Below are positions 16,586-27,490 of a DNA stretch of 59,022 nt, in pieces (the stretch's first letter is position 1; every line of letters begins with the position of its first letter). The notes under the pieces were generated by a model. It saw only the letters and a list, made by a program, of their open reading frames with translations. It did no database searches and was not told the origin of the DNA. Both the position numbers and the translations under genes were made by a program. The DNA is from Candidatus Avelusimicrobium aviculae (GTDB lineage Bacteria > Elusimicrobiota > Elusimicrobia > Elusimicrobiales > Elusimicrobiaceae), in NCBI GenBank assembly GCA_944324655.1, contig CALUXF010000009.1, forward strand, positions 1 through 59,022, given 5' to 3'.

Positions 16586-18117
16586 TTACTCCCACTCAAT
16601 GGTGGCGGGCGGTTTGGATGTAACATCGTAAATGACGCGGTTTACGCCGTCCACCTCGCCCACAATGCGTGAGGAAATGCGCTCCAGCACGTCATAAGGA
16701 ATGCGGGCCCAGTCGCAAGTCATGGCGTCGGTAGAGGTTACGGCGCGCAGCCCCACGGTGTGAAAATAGGTGCGCTCGTCCCCCATGACTCCAACGCTTT
16801 TAATATTGGGCAGAAAAGCAAAATACTGCCAAATGGCGCTTTCCAGCCCGGCGCGGGCGATTTCCTGGCGCAAGACAGCGTCCGCCTCGCGGATAATATG
16901 CAGTTTTTCGGGGGTAATCTCCCCCAAGCACCTAACGGCTAAACCCGGCCCGGGAAACGGCTGGCGCCACACCAAGCGGTGTTCCAGACCCAGTTCTTCC
17001 CCCAAGGCGCGCACTTCGTCTTTAAACAAAGAGCGCAAAGGCTCCAAAAGTTTAAATTTTAAATCTTTGGGAAGGCCGCCCACGTTGTGGTGGCTTTTAA
17101 TCACGCTGGCGTTACCCGCGCCGCTTTCTATTACGTCCGGGTAAATGGTGCCCTGGAGCAAAAAGTCCATATGCCCCAATTTTTGGGCTTCTTCATCAAA
17201 CACGGCAATAAATTCCCGGCCGATGATTTTGCGTTTTTCTTCCGGCTCCGTTACGCCGCGCAAAGCGTTTAAAAAGCGTTCCTGCGCGTTTACGCGTATT
17301 AAGTTTAAGCCAAAGCGGCCTTTAAAAACGCGTTCCACTTCGTCGCCCTCGTCTTTGCGCAAAAGGCCGTGATCCACAAATACGCAGGTTAACTGATTAC
17401 CCACCGCCTGATGCACCAGCATGGCGGCAACGGAAGAATCCACCCCACCCGAAAGTGCACACAATACTTTTTTATCCCCCACCAGCTCTTTAACGCGGGC
17501 GATTTCTTCTTTAGCAAAGTTACCCATGCTCCAGTCCCCTTGCACGCCGCACACCTGGTATAAAAAGCGGTGCAATAGGGCACTGCCAAACGGGGTATGC
17601 AGCACCTCCGGGTGAAACTGAACGGCATACAAACGGCGGGAAGCGTCTTCCATCGCGGCTACGGGGCACAAATCCGTTACCGCCGTAACCCGAAAGCCGT
17701 CCGGCAATTTTTCTATATAGTCCCGGTGGCTCATCCAGCAGGTGTTTTGCGCTTCCAGCCCGGCAAACAGTGGGCTGGAGACGTCCAGCTTAATCTGCAC
17801 TTTGCCGTATTCTTTAAAATCCGGGCTTTTTACTTTTCCGCCCAGCAAATGCGCGGTAAGCTGCGCCCCGTAACAAATGCCCAGTACGGGTATGCCCAGC
17901 TCAAAAATTTCTTTAGATACGCTGGGAGCCCCCTCTTCATACACGCTGGCGGGGCCTCCCGTAAAAATGATTCCCTTAGGGTTTCTTTCTTTGGCCGCCC
18001 GCACAATTTGCGTAAAGGGGAGCACCTCGCAATATACGTGGTCCTCCCGCACGCGGCGGGCGATAAGCTGGTTATACTGGCCGCCGAAATCGGCCACTAA
18101 AATCAGTTCATTGGGCA

Positions 18118-18118
<1 letters not shown>
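16586..18118 (-). CDS. guaA: GMP synthase (glutamine-hydrolysing)
   Basis: A 510-residue bifunctional enzyme that aminates XMP to GMP. The N-terminal class I glutamine amidotransferase shows GICYGAQL (catalytic Cys) and FHPEV (His-Glu). The ATP-pyrophosphatase domain has the PP-loop SGGVDSS, and the C-terminal dimerisation domain ends in the conserved PPATIEWE. Its start codon overlaps the guaB stop (TAATG), so the two last steps of GMP synthesis are translationally coupled. The orphan gene follows directly. Confidence 0.97.
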
Positions 18119-19584
<1,466 letters not shown>

Positions 19585-19629
19585 TCAGTTAACCTTTCTT
19601 TTTATTATAGCGGTTTTCAAGCCGGGGCG

Positions 19630-19660
19630 CAAAAAGGGCCGGGGCCAAAAACCCGGCCCA
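19630..19660 (-). terminator. Terminator of nrdAB
   Basis: GGGCCGGG and CCCGGCCC form the stem; on the minus strand a T-run follows. It lies 20 bases after the nrdB stop. Confidence 0.85.
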
Positions 19661-19679
19661 AAAAGAAAATATGTACGCG

Positions 19680-20726
19680 TTAAATCTCGTCCCACCCCTC
19701 CACGGCGGAGCTTTGGTTATAGGCGGAAATATTCACCTCAAAAAAGTTGCCTTTTACGCTGCCTTCGCCGGCGGTATCGGCAATTTTTTCCAAATGCGGG
19801 TAGGGGTTTTTGTCAAAGCCTTTAAACAAGGGCTCCAGGCCTATTTCCTGCAAACGCTGGTTGGTGATAAACTTGGTGTAAGCCTCCGTGCTTTGGCGGG
19901 TGATGCCCAGTACGCCGTCCCCAATAATGTGGTTGCTCCAGGCTATTTCCCGTTCGGCCGCCTCGGCAAACATAGCATAGACTTCCTTCTCGTTAAAAAA
20001 ATCCGGGCGGGTGCGCCAAATTTCTTTAATCATGTTGGAAAAAATGACACAGTGGACCAATTCGTCCCGGTTAATGTACTTTATCTCGTCCGCCGTTCCC
20101 ATCATTAAACTGCGCGCGGCCAAATTGTAAAAAAAGTTGAACCCGTTGTAAAAATAAATGCCTTCCAGCAAGAAGTTGGCTATTAACACGCGGGCAAAGT
20201 TATGCGGGGTTTTGTCGTCCAAAAAGCGCTGGTAAATTTCGGCAATGTATTGGTTGCGCTCCAGCAGGACGGGGTCCTCCCGCCATTTTTCATACACGGC
20301 GTTGCGTTTTTCCTCCGGGATAATGCTCTCAATAATATAGGCGTAGCTTTGGGAATGCACCGCCTCCTGATAGGTTTGAATGGCTAAAATGAGGTTTAGT
20401 TCCGGCGCGGTGATGTATTCACTGATATTGGGCAGGTTGTTGGTTTGTATGCTGTCCAAAAACACCAAAAAAGACAAAATGCCGTCATAGGCTTTTTGTT
20501 CGGCCGGGGTTAGTTCCGTATAGCTGCGTTTATCGTCAAACAGGGAAACTTTTTCCGGTATCCAAAAGTTTTCCATCATCACGCGGTACAGTTTATTGGC
20601 CCACGTGTATTTAACGTTATTTAAGTTAAATAAATTGGTAACGTTCCCGCCGATGATTTGGCGCGCGGAAACGTCATCATTTCCGTGTACGTTAAAAATG
20701 GGTTTTTGTTTCATGTGTTGGGTCAT
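19680..20726 (-). CDS. nrdB: Class Ia ribonucleotide reductase, small (radical) subunit
   Basis: A 348-residue di-iron subunit. Metal and radical residues align with E. coli NrdB: D91, E121, H124 and the tyrosyl-radical Y128 (EAVHSQSY), followed by further Glu and His ligands in the second half (FLLEGIYFY and ELVHCVIF). Retention of the Tyr argues for a classical class Ia rather than a class Ic enzyme. It follows nrdA by 13 bases. Class Ia needs O2 for cofactor assembly, which is noteworthy next to an anaerobic hydrogenase gene set. Confidence 0.95.
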   Translation of the reverse strand: MTQHMKQKPIFNVHGNDDVSARQIIGGNVTNLFNLNNVKYTWANKLYRVMMENFWIPEKVSLFDDKRSYTELTPAEQKAYDGILSFLVFLDSIQTNNLPNISEYITAPELNLILAIQTYQEAVHSQSYAYIIESIIPEEKRNAVYEKWREDPVLLERNQYIAEIYQRFLDDKTPHNFARVLIANFLLEGIYFYNGFNFFYNLAARSLMMGTADEIKYINRDELVHCVIFSNMIKEIWRTRPDFFNEKEVYAMFAEAAEREIAWSNHIIGDGVLGITRQSTEAYTKFITNQRLQEIGLEPLFKGFDKNPYPHLEKIADTAGEGSVKGNFFEVNISAYNQSSAVEGWDEI

Positions 20727-20739
20727 GGTAAAAGTCCTC

Positions 20740-22995
20740 TTATCCGGCGCAACTGACGCATTCTTCCTTCTTGGCGCTGGTGCCGTCTTTTTGAATACTG
20801 CGGGTGTAGTATAACGTTTTTAAGCCTTTTTGCCAGGCGTCCATAATGGTTTGGTAAATGTCCTTGGCGCGGATATCCCGGTTTAAATTATAAATTAACT
20901 CAACGGACATCCCGGTATCTATCCATTTATTGATATGAGCCATAATATCCACCACTACGCGCTGGTCAATATTGCGGTTTTCCTGATAGTACCAAAATTT
21001 CTGTGCGATGAACGGCGGGCAATTGGGTATGCTGCCTTTGCCGTGCGTTTCCACAAAAAATTTGCTGTATACCGGCAGCACGCTGGCCGTACAGCCCTGT
21101 ATTAAAGAAGAACTGGTGTTAGGCGCTATGGCCGTTATTTGGGAATTGCGCACCCCGTATTGTTTTAACTCGTCAAAAATCAGCCGCCAGCGTTCTTTGA
21201 GGGAAGCGTTCTGCTCAAACCAATCTTGGCTGTGCCCCAAAATAACGCCGCGGCTCCAGTCAGAGCCCTCATAAGCGCCATAGGCTCCTTTGGTTTTGGC
21301 AATATCAATGCTGGCCTGTATGCAATAAGCGGCAAATTTTTCAAACAACGCGTCCGCCGCCGGGGCGGATTTGGTATAAGCAATGTCACGCTTGGCCAGC
21401 CAGTCCGCCAAGCCCATCGCCCCCACCCCAATGGTGCGGTAGCGGCGGTTATGTAATACGCCTTCCAGCACGGGCACCTCGGTAAAGTCTATGGCGTTAT
21501 CCAACAGCCGCACGGACGTGCGGCACACGCTTTCCAGCTCTTCATCACTTTCAATATTGGCCAAATTGACGGACACCAAATTGCATACGTGGATGAGTCC
21601 GCCGTGTTCCTCGCGCACAATTTTGTCCCCCTCCAGCTTTCGCGCGCCAAACTGCGTGGGGCGCACGTTGCTGTGGGACTCCGTACACAAATTGGTGCCC
21701 ACGATCAGCCCATCGTGTTTGTTGGGGTTGAACCGGTTGAGCGTGTCTTTAAAAGCCAGGTACGGCATGCCCGTTTCCACCTGGGATTTCATCATCTTTT
21801 TAAAAAGTTCCTTGGCGGACACAAATTTACACATTTCCAGCTTGCCGGACCGAGCGTCCGCCTCCAGCCGGGCGTAAAATTCGTTAAACGCGGGGCCCCA
21901 CAGCCCGCTCATTTCCGTCCAGTACACGGTGCGGATTTCATGGGGGTCCACCAACAGCCACTCTTCATTGGCGCGCACTTTCTGCATGAACAAATCCGGT
22001 ATGACCACCTGGGGGAAAATATCATACGCTTTCATGCGCTGGTCTCCGTTTTCGGTGCGCAGTTCCAAAAAAGCCTCTATATCCATATGCCACACGTCCA
22101 GCGATACGGTAACCGCCCCCTTGCGTTTGCCCTGCTGGTTCACGGCTACCGCCGTATCATTAATAATGCGTATCCAGGGGATTACCCCGCCCGAAGCGTT
22201 TTTAATGCCTTTAATGCGCGCCCCTTTGCAGCGCACGCGGGAAAGGTTTACCCCCACCCCGCCGCCAAATTTGGAAATGGCGGAAATTTGGTCTATGACA
22301 TAAAAAATAGAGTCCCGGCTGTCGTCCATTTGGGCGATAAAGCAGGAGCTTAAATTGCCGTTGGGGCGGCGCAAATTCATCAGAAGCGGAGTGCCCAGCG
22401 AAATTTTACGGTCCGCCAATTTCTCGTATGTATCTTTTACCAACGCCATGCGTTCTTCGGGCGGCTCGTTCTGATGGGTTAATAAGGCAATGGTTAAAAA
22501 CATATCCTGCGGCAATTCCACTATTTTATCGTTATATTCACACAGATAACGCTTAATAAGCAAATTGGCGCCGGCGTAATCATACACCATATCAAAAGCC
22601 GGGTTGATAAAAGAGGCCGCTTGGGCGATTTCCTGCGCGCTGTATTTGTCCGTTACTTGGGAGGTATACACGCCGCAGGCAGTATTTTCGGCCAGCGTGC
22701 GGGGATAATTATAAATATACCCGCGGGCGCGGCAGAGGCGGTATAAATCCAACATTTTTAAACGGCCGGCCACGTTTTTCCAATCCGGCTCCTGCAAAGA
22801 CGTCATTTGCAAAGCCGAAAGCATTAAATGCTGCATGATTTGCGCGTCCGTGGCCGAGGCATTGATAAACGGAAATATTTTCTCCTGCAGCTGGGCGGGC
22901 TGCACGTGCAAGCCTTCCGTGGCGGCGGACAAAATTTGTTCTATCCGCCCGCCGGTAAGCGGGGCGGAAAAAAGAGAGAAGAAATCGTTATTCAT
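20740..22995 (-). CDS. nrdA: Class Ia ribonucleotide reductase, large (catalytic) subunit
   Basis: A 751-residue catalytic subunit reducing ribonucleoside diphosphates. Active-site elements are GNLSSCF (first redox Cys), NLCTES (thiyl Cys and Glu), HVCNLVSVNLA (second redox Cys), VYSKFF with the radical-transfer Tyr region, and the C-terminal redox pair ECVSC. The protein begins where the E. coli N-terminal ATP cone ends (AATEGLHV), so the overall activity site that senses dATP appears to be missing. No NrdR-box pair is visible in the 136 bases upstream. Confidence 0.95.
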   Translation of the reverse strand: MNNDFFSLFSAPLTGGRIEQILSAATEGLHVQPAQLQEKIFPFINASATDAQIMQHLMLSALQMTSLQEPDWKNVAGRLKMLDLYRLCRARGYIYNYPRTLAENTACGVYTSQVTDKYSAQEIAQAASFINPAFDMVYDYAGANLLIKRYLCEYNDKIVELPQDMFLTIALLTHQNEPPEERMALVKDTYEKLADRKISLGTPLLMNLRRPNGNLSSCFIAQMDDSRDSIFYVIDQISAISKFGGGVGVNLSRVRCKGARIKGIKNASGGVIPWIRIINDTAVAVNQQGKRKGAVTVSLDVWHMDIEAFLELRTENGDQRMKAYDIFPQVVIPDLFMQKVRANEEWLLVDPHEIRTVYWTEMSGLWGPAFNEFYARLEADARSGKLEMCKFVSAKELFKKMMKSQVETGMPYLAFKDTLNRFNPNKHDGLIVGTNLCTESHSNVRPTQFGARKLEGDKIVREEHGGLIHVCNLVSVNLANIESDEELESVCRTSVRLLDNAIDFTEVPVLEGVLHNRRYRTIGVGAMGLADWLAKRDIAYTKSAPAADALFEKFAAYCIQASIDIAKTKGAYGAYEGSDWSRGVILGHSQDWFEQNASLKERWRLIFDELKQYGVRNSQITAIAPNTSSSLIQGCTASVLPVYSKFFVETHGKGSIPNCPPFIAQKFWYYQENRNIDQRVVVDIMAHINKWIDTGMSVELIYNLNRDIRAKDIYQTIMDAWQKGLKTLYYTRSIQKDGTSAKKEECVSCAG

Positions 22996-23090
22996 AATTT
23001 TTCCTAATAAGAAGATAGACTTTTATTATAGCTAAATAAAACCCAAAAATAAAAAATTTTAAGGGTTAGTATTTCCCCGCTATACAACGG

Positions 23091-23120
23091 CTGGGAGCGC
23101 CGAATATAAAAAGATATAAT
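23091..23120 (+). promoter_or_regulatory. Probable promoter of the Omp85-family gene
   Basis: CTGGGA, an 18-base spacer and TATAAT end 11 bases before the ATG, leaving a leader of only about five bases and no SD. Confidence 0.5.
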
Positions 23121-23131
23121 TTAAATAAGTT

Positions 23132-24454
23132 ATGAAAAAGTTTTTCTTTCTTCTCTTCTTTTTCTGCGCTTCCCCTTTGTGCGCCCAAAACCAAGACGGA
23201 AAAATCATCTCCCGGGTGCAAGCCCAAACCACCCGCATGAACCCTAAGGTGCTTTTGGAGCGTTTTCCCCTCAAACCGGGGGACCGTTTTACCGCCCAAG
23301 CGTATGACCGCGCCCAAGACGAACTGCACGACATGCGCGTTTTTAAAAAGCTGGATTTTACCCTTACCCCCCGCCCGGATAACAAACTGGACATCAACAT
23401 ATCCGCCGAAGACGGTTACTTTATCTTTCCGCTGGCGTTTGCCTCAGGCGGCGGGAAAAGCGTGGCGGCTTTGTCTTTGGCGGCGGGGAATTTATTTAAA
23501 CAAGGGGAAATGTCTTTCTTCTTTGGCGGTGTCAGCCAAGACGGATTCACCGTAAACGCCGGCACCGCCCTTGGCAAACACAGTTTTTACGCCGGTTACA
23601 GCAAAATAAATACGAACCAGCGCTTCTATAAAAATGATTGGAGCAATACTTTTGGCGTCTTTTCCACCTCAGACGACGAAGGTGAATACACCCAAGACCT
23701 GCTGGCCCAAGTACACACCCGCAAAGAAAGTTTTACCTTCAGCTACACGCGCGAGTTAACGCCGGACCTAAGCCTCTTTTTGCGCCCGGAACTGGCGCGC
23801 TACCAAAACGCGGACTCTTCCCTCATCCGGCTGGACCCGGGCGCCCACAACACCCTAACCGCCGGCCTGCAAATAAGCGACAATATCCGCAAAGGCGCCA
23901 ACATGGGGGCCCTGTCTGGCTACGGGCTGACGGACAAGAAAAAAAGCCTGACGGACCTGCCCAAAACACGCTTTGGCCACGCCGGGAAATTATTTTATAC
24001 GGACGGCGGTTCCTGGTCCGCCAGCGATTATCGCATCTCTAAACTGGGCATGCAGGCCACCTGGCTGGCTGAATTTAAAACCCGGCATTTACTGGCGTTG
24101 GAAATAAAAGCCCAAAACGCGTTTCAAGCGCATTTCAGCGATGAGATTTTATCCACTGATTTGCTAAGCGGCCAAGGCCGCTATGACCGCCAACTCCGCG
24201 GGCAGCGCGGCGCCGGAGCCAGCGCAGGGTTTGTGTATTATCTGCTTCGCAACAATACGGGGCTTTTGTCTTTGGCCCCCTTTTATGAAACGGCCTACGT
24301 CTACCGCGCAGGACGTTACCTCAACCACAGCGGGGCAGGGGCTACGCTTTCTTACAAACTGTGGCGTTTCCCCTTCCCGGTGGGGATTAACTACACCCAT
24401 AACTTAACGGACGGCAGCCACCAAACCGCTTTTGTGTTTGGCGGCGCGTTTTAA
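23132..24454 (+). CDS. Omp85-family outer-membrane protein with one POTRA domain
   Basis: A 440-residue protein with a signal peptide (1-18, PLCA-Q). A single POTRA-like domain follows (about 24-95: FPLKPGDRFTAQAYDRAQDE, then LHDMRVFKKLDF). The rest (about 105-440) is a barrel ending in Phe. LRGQRGAGAS near 355 matches the VRGY/F motif of the lid loop in BamA/TamA/FhaC proteins. BamA itself has five POTRA domains and about 800 residues, so this is not BamA; it could be a small TamA-like or patatin-type barrel. The function is inferred only at the family level. The gene appears monocistronic. Confidence 0.82.
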   Translation: MKKFFFLLFFFCASPLCAQNQDGKIISRVQAQTTRMNPKVLLERFPLKPGDRFTAQAYDRAQDELHDMRVFKKLDFTLTPRPDNKLDINISAEDGYFIFPLAFASGGGKSVAALSLAAGNLFKQGEMSFFFGGVSQDGFTVNAGTALGKHSFYAGYSKINTNQRFYKNDWSNTFGVFSTSDDEGEYTQDLLAQVHTRKESFTFSYTRELTPDLSLFLRPELARYQNADSSLIRLDPGAHNTLTAGLQISDNIRKGANMGALSGYGLTDKKKSLTDLPKTRFGHAGKLFYTDGGSWSASDYRISKLGMQATWLAEFKTRHLLALEIKAQNAFQAHFSDEILSTDLLSGQGRYDRQLRGQRGAGASAGFVYYLLRNNTGLLSLAPFYETAYVYRAGRYLNHSGAGATLSYKLWRFPFPVGINYTHNLTDGSHQTAFVFGGAF

Positions 24455-24575
24455 GCCAAATTTACAATAAAACTTCTTTTTCCTTCCCCGGCTTAGGAAC
24501 TATACGCCGAAAACTATTTTTTTATTATAATAAAGAGGTAGGAGTGTTACTTCATCATATTTAAAAGGAGAAGCT

Positions 24576-26945
24576 ATGTGGTATGGAATTGCGGCCCTGA
24601 GACCGTTTGAACAATATGCCCTTTTTGGCGTTTTGTTTATCGCGGTGTTAGGGCTTTTGTACGCTTGGTTCCTGCGCAGACAAGTACTGCACGAGGACGC
24701 CGGCACCCCCGAAATGCAAAAAGTATGGGGCGCCATACGGGAAGGCGCTAACGCCTACCTGAAAAGACAATTAAAAACCATATTGCCGCTGATCGGGTTG
24801 CTGACGGTTTGTTTGTTCCTGTCCGTATACATTGTGCCCGTATCGGCCGATTCTATGGAACGCTTTGCCGGGTTATCCCCCGAAAAAGTCAAACTGATTG
24901 CCGCTTTCGGCCGCGCGGGCGCTTTTATTTTAGGCGCGGTGTTTTCTTTATTAGTGGGCCAGTTTGGTATGCGTATTGCGGTGGACGCTAACGTACGCGT
25001 GGCGGCCGCTTCCAAACGCAGCTTTGGGGACGCGTTAAAAATCGCTTACCGCGCGGGTACCGTAACCGGTATGTTGACCGACGGTTTGGGCTTGTTTGGC
25101 GGTACCATTATTTTTATCATTTTCGGCATTGCCGCGCCGGACGCTTTGCTGGGCTTTGGCTTTGGCGGCACGCTGCTGGCGCTGTTTATGCGCGTAGGCG
25201 GCGGCATTTACACCAAAGCGGCTGACGTAGGGGCTGACCTCGTAGGCAAAGTGGAAGCCGGTATTCCGGAAGACGACCCCCGCAACCCCGCCGTAGTGGC
25301 TGACTTGGTGGGCGACAACGTGGGTGACTGCGCCGGTATGGCCGCAGATATTTTTGAATCTTACGAAGTGACCATCGTTTCCGGCTTAATCTTAGGTATT
25401 TCTTTATGGAGAATTACCGGCCACCACGAATGGATTGTTTACCCGCTTTTGGTGCGCGGCATTGGGGTGTTGTGCTCCATCATCGGCACCTACGCGGTAA
25501 AAGATTCCAAACGCTCTGCCGGCAACGCCATGAAGGCTATCTTTAAAGGCTATACCATTTCCGCCGTTATCTCCGTGGCTATTTTCGGCGTACTGGCTTA
25601 CTATTATATGACCGAAGTGCCCGGCGGCTGGTGGAGACCTTTCGCCGCCACCACCATCGGCATTATTTTAGCCATCACCATAGACCGCTTGACCGAATAC
25701 TTCACAGGGACGGATAAAAAACCCGTGCAGGAAATTAAAAAATCCACCGCCACCGGTTCCGCCACCACCATTCTTTCCGGTATTGCGGTAGGGTTTGAAT
25801 CGGCCGTGTGGAGCACCTTGGTCATTGCGGGCGCTATTTTCCTGTCCGTTATGATTTTCGGCACCATTGACGGCTTGGCCGCGGCGGAGAAATTCACCTT
25901 TATCCTCTACGGCGTGGCTATGACCGGTATCGGCATGCTGACCTTAACCGGCAACAACGTGGCGATGGACTCCTTCGGCCCGATTGCCGACAACGCCAAC
26001 GGCATTGGTGAAATGGCCTGGCACGGCAAAGATGACGAAGAAACCAAAAAAGCCCGCCAAATCATGGCGGATTTGGACGGTGTGGGCAACACCACCAAAG
26101 CCATTACCAAAGGGGTGGCTATCGGCTCGGCCGTTATTGCGGCGGTGGCTTTGTTTGCCTCTTATATGGTGGACGTAAGCAACGTACAAAAATTGCTTAA
26201 CGACGCTTGGGCCCAAGCCGGGGAAGGCAAAGCCCTTACGCTTTTATCCCAGGTGGGCATTGTTGTGTCTGACCCGACGGTATTTGTGGGCATGCTCATC
26301 GGCGGCGCGCTGCCGTGGCTGTTCTCTTCCTTTGCCATTAACGCGGTAAGCCGCGCGGCGGCGCTGATTGTAGAAGAAGTACGCCGCCAGTTTAAAGGAG
26401 GGGTATTGGAAGGAAAAGCCAAACCCGATTATACCAACGCCGTAAACATTTCCACCGTGGCCGCACAAAAAGAATTAATTGTACTGGCCGTGCTGGGCAT
26501 TGTGTCCCCCATTGTGGTGGGGCTTGCCTTTGGGGTGGAAGCCTTGGGCGGTTTCCTGGCGGGTATTATCATATCCGGGCAGCTGCTGGCGGTGTTTATG
26601 TCCAACGCCGGCGGCGCGTGGGATAACGCCAAAAAAGTGGTGGAAGACGAACCCAGCGATATTGCCGCCAACACCGGCAAAGGGTCCGAACGCCACAAAG
26701 CCAGCGTGGTGGGCGACACCGTGGGTGACCCCTTAAAAGACACCGCCGGCCCCGCCGTAAACCCGCTGATTAAAGTGGTAAACATGGTGGCCGTTATCGT
26801 GGCGCCCATTGTGGTAAACTACCACAATGATTTCACCCCGCTTGGCAAAGTGGGTTGGTTAGTGGTTATTGTGCTGTTAGCGGTACTGAGTTGGGCTATT
26901 TTATCCAGCAAAAAACCCGCGCAGGACTTAACTGCTAAAAAATAA
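24576..26945 (+). CDS. hppA: Membrane-bound proton-pumping pyrophosphatase
   Basis: A 789-residue polytopic ion pump that couples PPi hydrolysis to cation export across the inner membrane. The substrate-binding stretch is intact at about 214-262 (KAADVGADLVGK, EDDPRNPAV, GDNVGDCAGMAADIFESYE), with a second Asp-rich set near the C-terminus (GDTVGDPLKDTAGPA). The K+-dependence position reads GNTTKAITKG: Lys at the position called 460 and Thr at 463 mark K+-independent enzymes, which are H+ pumps. AAAGGAG precedes the ATG at 24576, and TATAAT lies at 24526-24531. It is monocistronic with its own terminator. Confidence 0.96.
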   Translation: MWYGIAALRPFEQYALFGVLFIAVLGLLYAWFLRRQVLHEDAGTPEMQKVWGAIREGANAYLKRQLKTILPLIGLLTVCLFLSVYIVPVSADSMERFAGLSPEKVKLIAAFGRAGAFILGAVFSLLVGQFGMRIAVDANVRVAAASKRSFGDALKIAYRAGTVTGMLTDGLGLFGGTIIFIIFGIAAPDALLGFGFGGTLLALFMRVGGGIYTKAADVGADLVGKVEAGIPEDDPRNPAVVADLVGDNVGDCAGMAADIFESYEVTIVSGLILGISLWRITGHHEWIVYPLLVRGIGVLCSIIGTYAVKDSKRSAGNAMKAIFKGYTISAVISVAIFGVLAYYYMTEVPGGWWRPFAATTIGIILAITIDRLTEYFTGTDKKPVQEIKKSTATGSATTILSGIAVGFESAVWSTLVIAGAIFLSVMIFGTIDGLAAAEKFTFILYGVAMTGIGMLTLTGNNVAMDSFGPIADNANGIGEMAWHGKDDEETKKARQIMADLDGVGNTTKAITKGVAIGSAVIAAVALFASYMVDVSNVQKLLNDAWAQAGEGKALTLLSQVGIVVSDPTVFVGMLIGGALPWLFSSFAINAVSRAAALIVEEVRRQFKGGVLEGKAKPDYTNAVNISTVAAQKELIVLAVLGIVSPIVVGLAFGVEALGGFLAGIIISGQLLAVFMSNAGGAWDNAKKVVEDEPSDIAANTGKGSERHKASVVGDTVGDPLKDTAGPAVNPLIKVVNMVAVIVAPIVVNYHNDFTPLGKVGWLVVIVLLAVLSWAILSSKKPAQDLTAKK

Positions 26946-26959
26946 GTTTAACAACAAAC

Positions 26960-26996
26960 AAAAACCCCGCTTGTTAAGCGGGGTTTTTTATTTTTA
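26960..26996 (+). terminator. Terminator of hppA
   Basis: The stem AAAAACCCCGCTT/AAGCGGGGTTTTTT with a T-run serves hppA and the convergent lipoprotein gene. Confidence 0.9.
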
Positions 26997-27008
26997 CAAT
27001 ACGCAGAT

Positions 27009-27416
27009 TTAATGGGCCGGACAATCATACACCAGAGCGCTGTATTCCACGTTATTGACTACAAAGGGGCTGTTGTAATCATAAGAAATATCCGTGTTAT
27101 GCCAGCTGGCGCCTTTCACCCAAACGGTGTTTCCCCCCATATTGGCGGCATTATTGCGCAAATCCGCCGCTACTTGGGCGGACAAATCCGTCTCCCCGCG
27201 CAGCCAGCCCGAGGCAGTCGGGTTGGCCTCCCCCAAAATACCCCCTTTAAACACGCAATTTTCAGCGGGTTTCTGCATAACCAGACGCACGTTGGCGCCG
27301 GCTTGCGTAACGGAAGCTTGCGTTAAAGAAGCGGCTTCTTCTTGAGCCGCCTGTTCCAACCCGGCGCACGCGCCGGCAAACACGGACAGCAAAAACAAAT
27401 AAAAAACTTTTTTCAT
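27009..27416 (-). CDS. DUF4156-like lipoprotein
   Basis: A 135-residue lipoprotein with signal peptide and lipobox FAGAC (Cys about residue 17). The mature part contains NAANMGGNTVWV, reminiscent of the L+N-A-x-x-x-GGN-V pattern of DUF4156 lipoproteins; the function of that family is unknown. Start: the frame opens at 27455, but the ATG at 27416 is preceded by AGGAGG and begins the MKK signal peptide. It is divergent from the next gene, with about 75 bases between starts. Confidence 0.8.
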   Translation of the reverse strand: MKKVFYLFLLSVFAGACAGLEQAAQEEAASLTQASVTQAGANVRLVMQKPAENCVFKGGILGEANPTASGWLRGETDLSAQVAADLRNNAANMGGNTVWVKGASWHNTDISYDYNSPFVVNNVEYSALVYDCPAH

Positions 27417-27490
27417 ATTCCTCCTTTTTCTGCCAAAATTATAGCAAATACCCAAATGTTTTTGATAATATGGATAAAAGAGGTCAAGTT

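Noticed and set aside
21589-22353. 254-codon plus-strand open frame opposite nrdA
   Set aside because: Antisense shadow of strongly conserved catalytic sequence.
22996-23131. NrdR boxes upstream of nrdA
   Set aside because: No ACA-C-A-TAT-T-GTGT-like pair is visible in the intergenic DNA.
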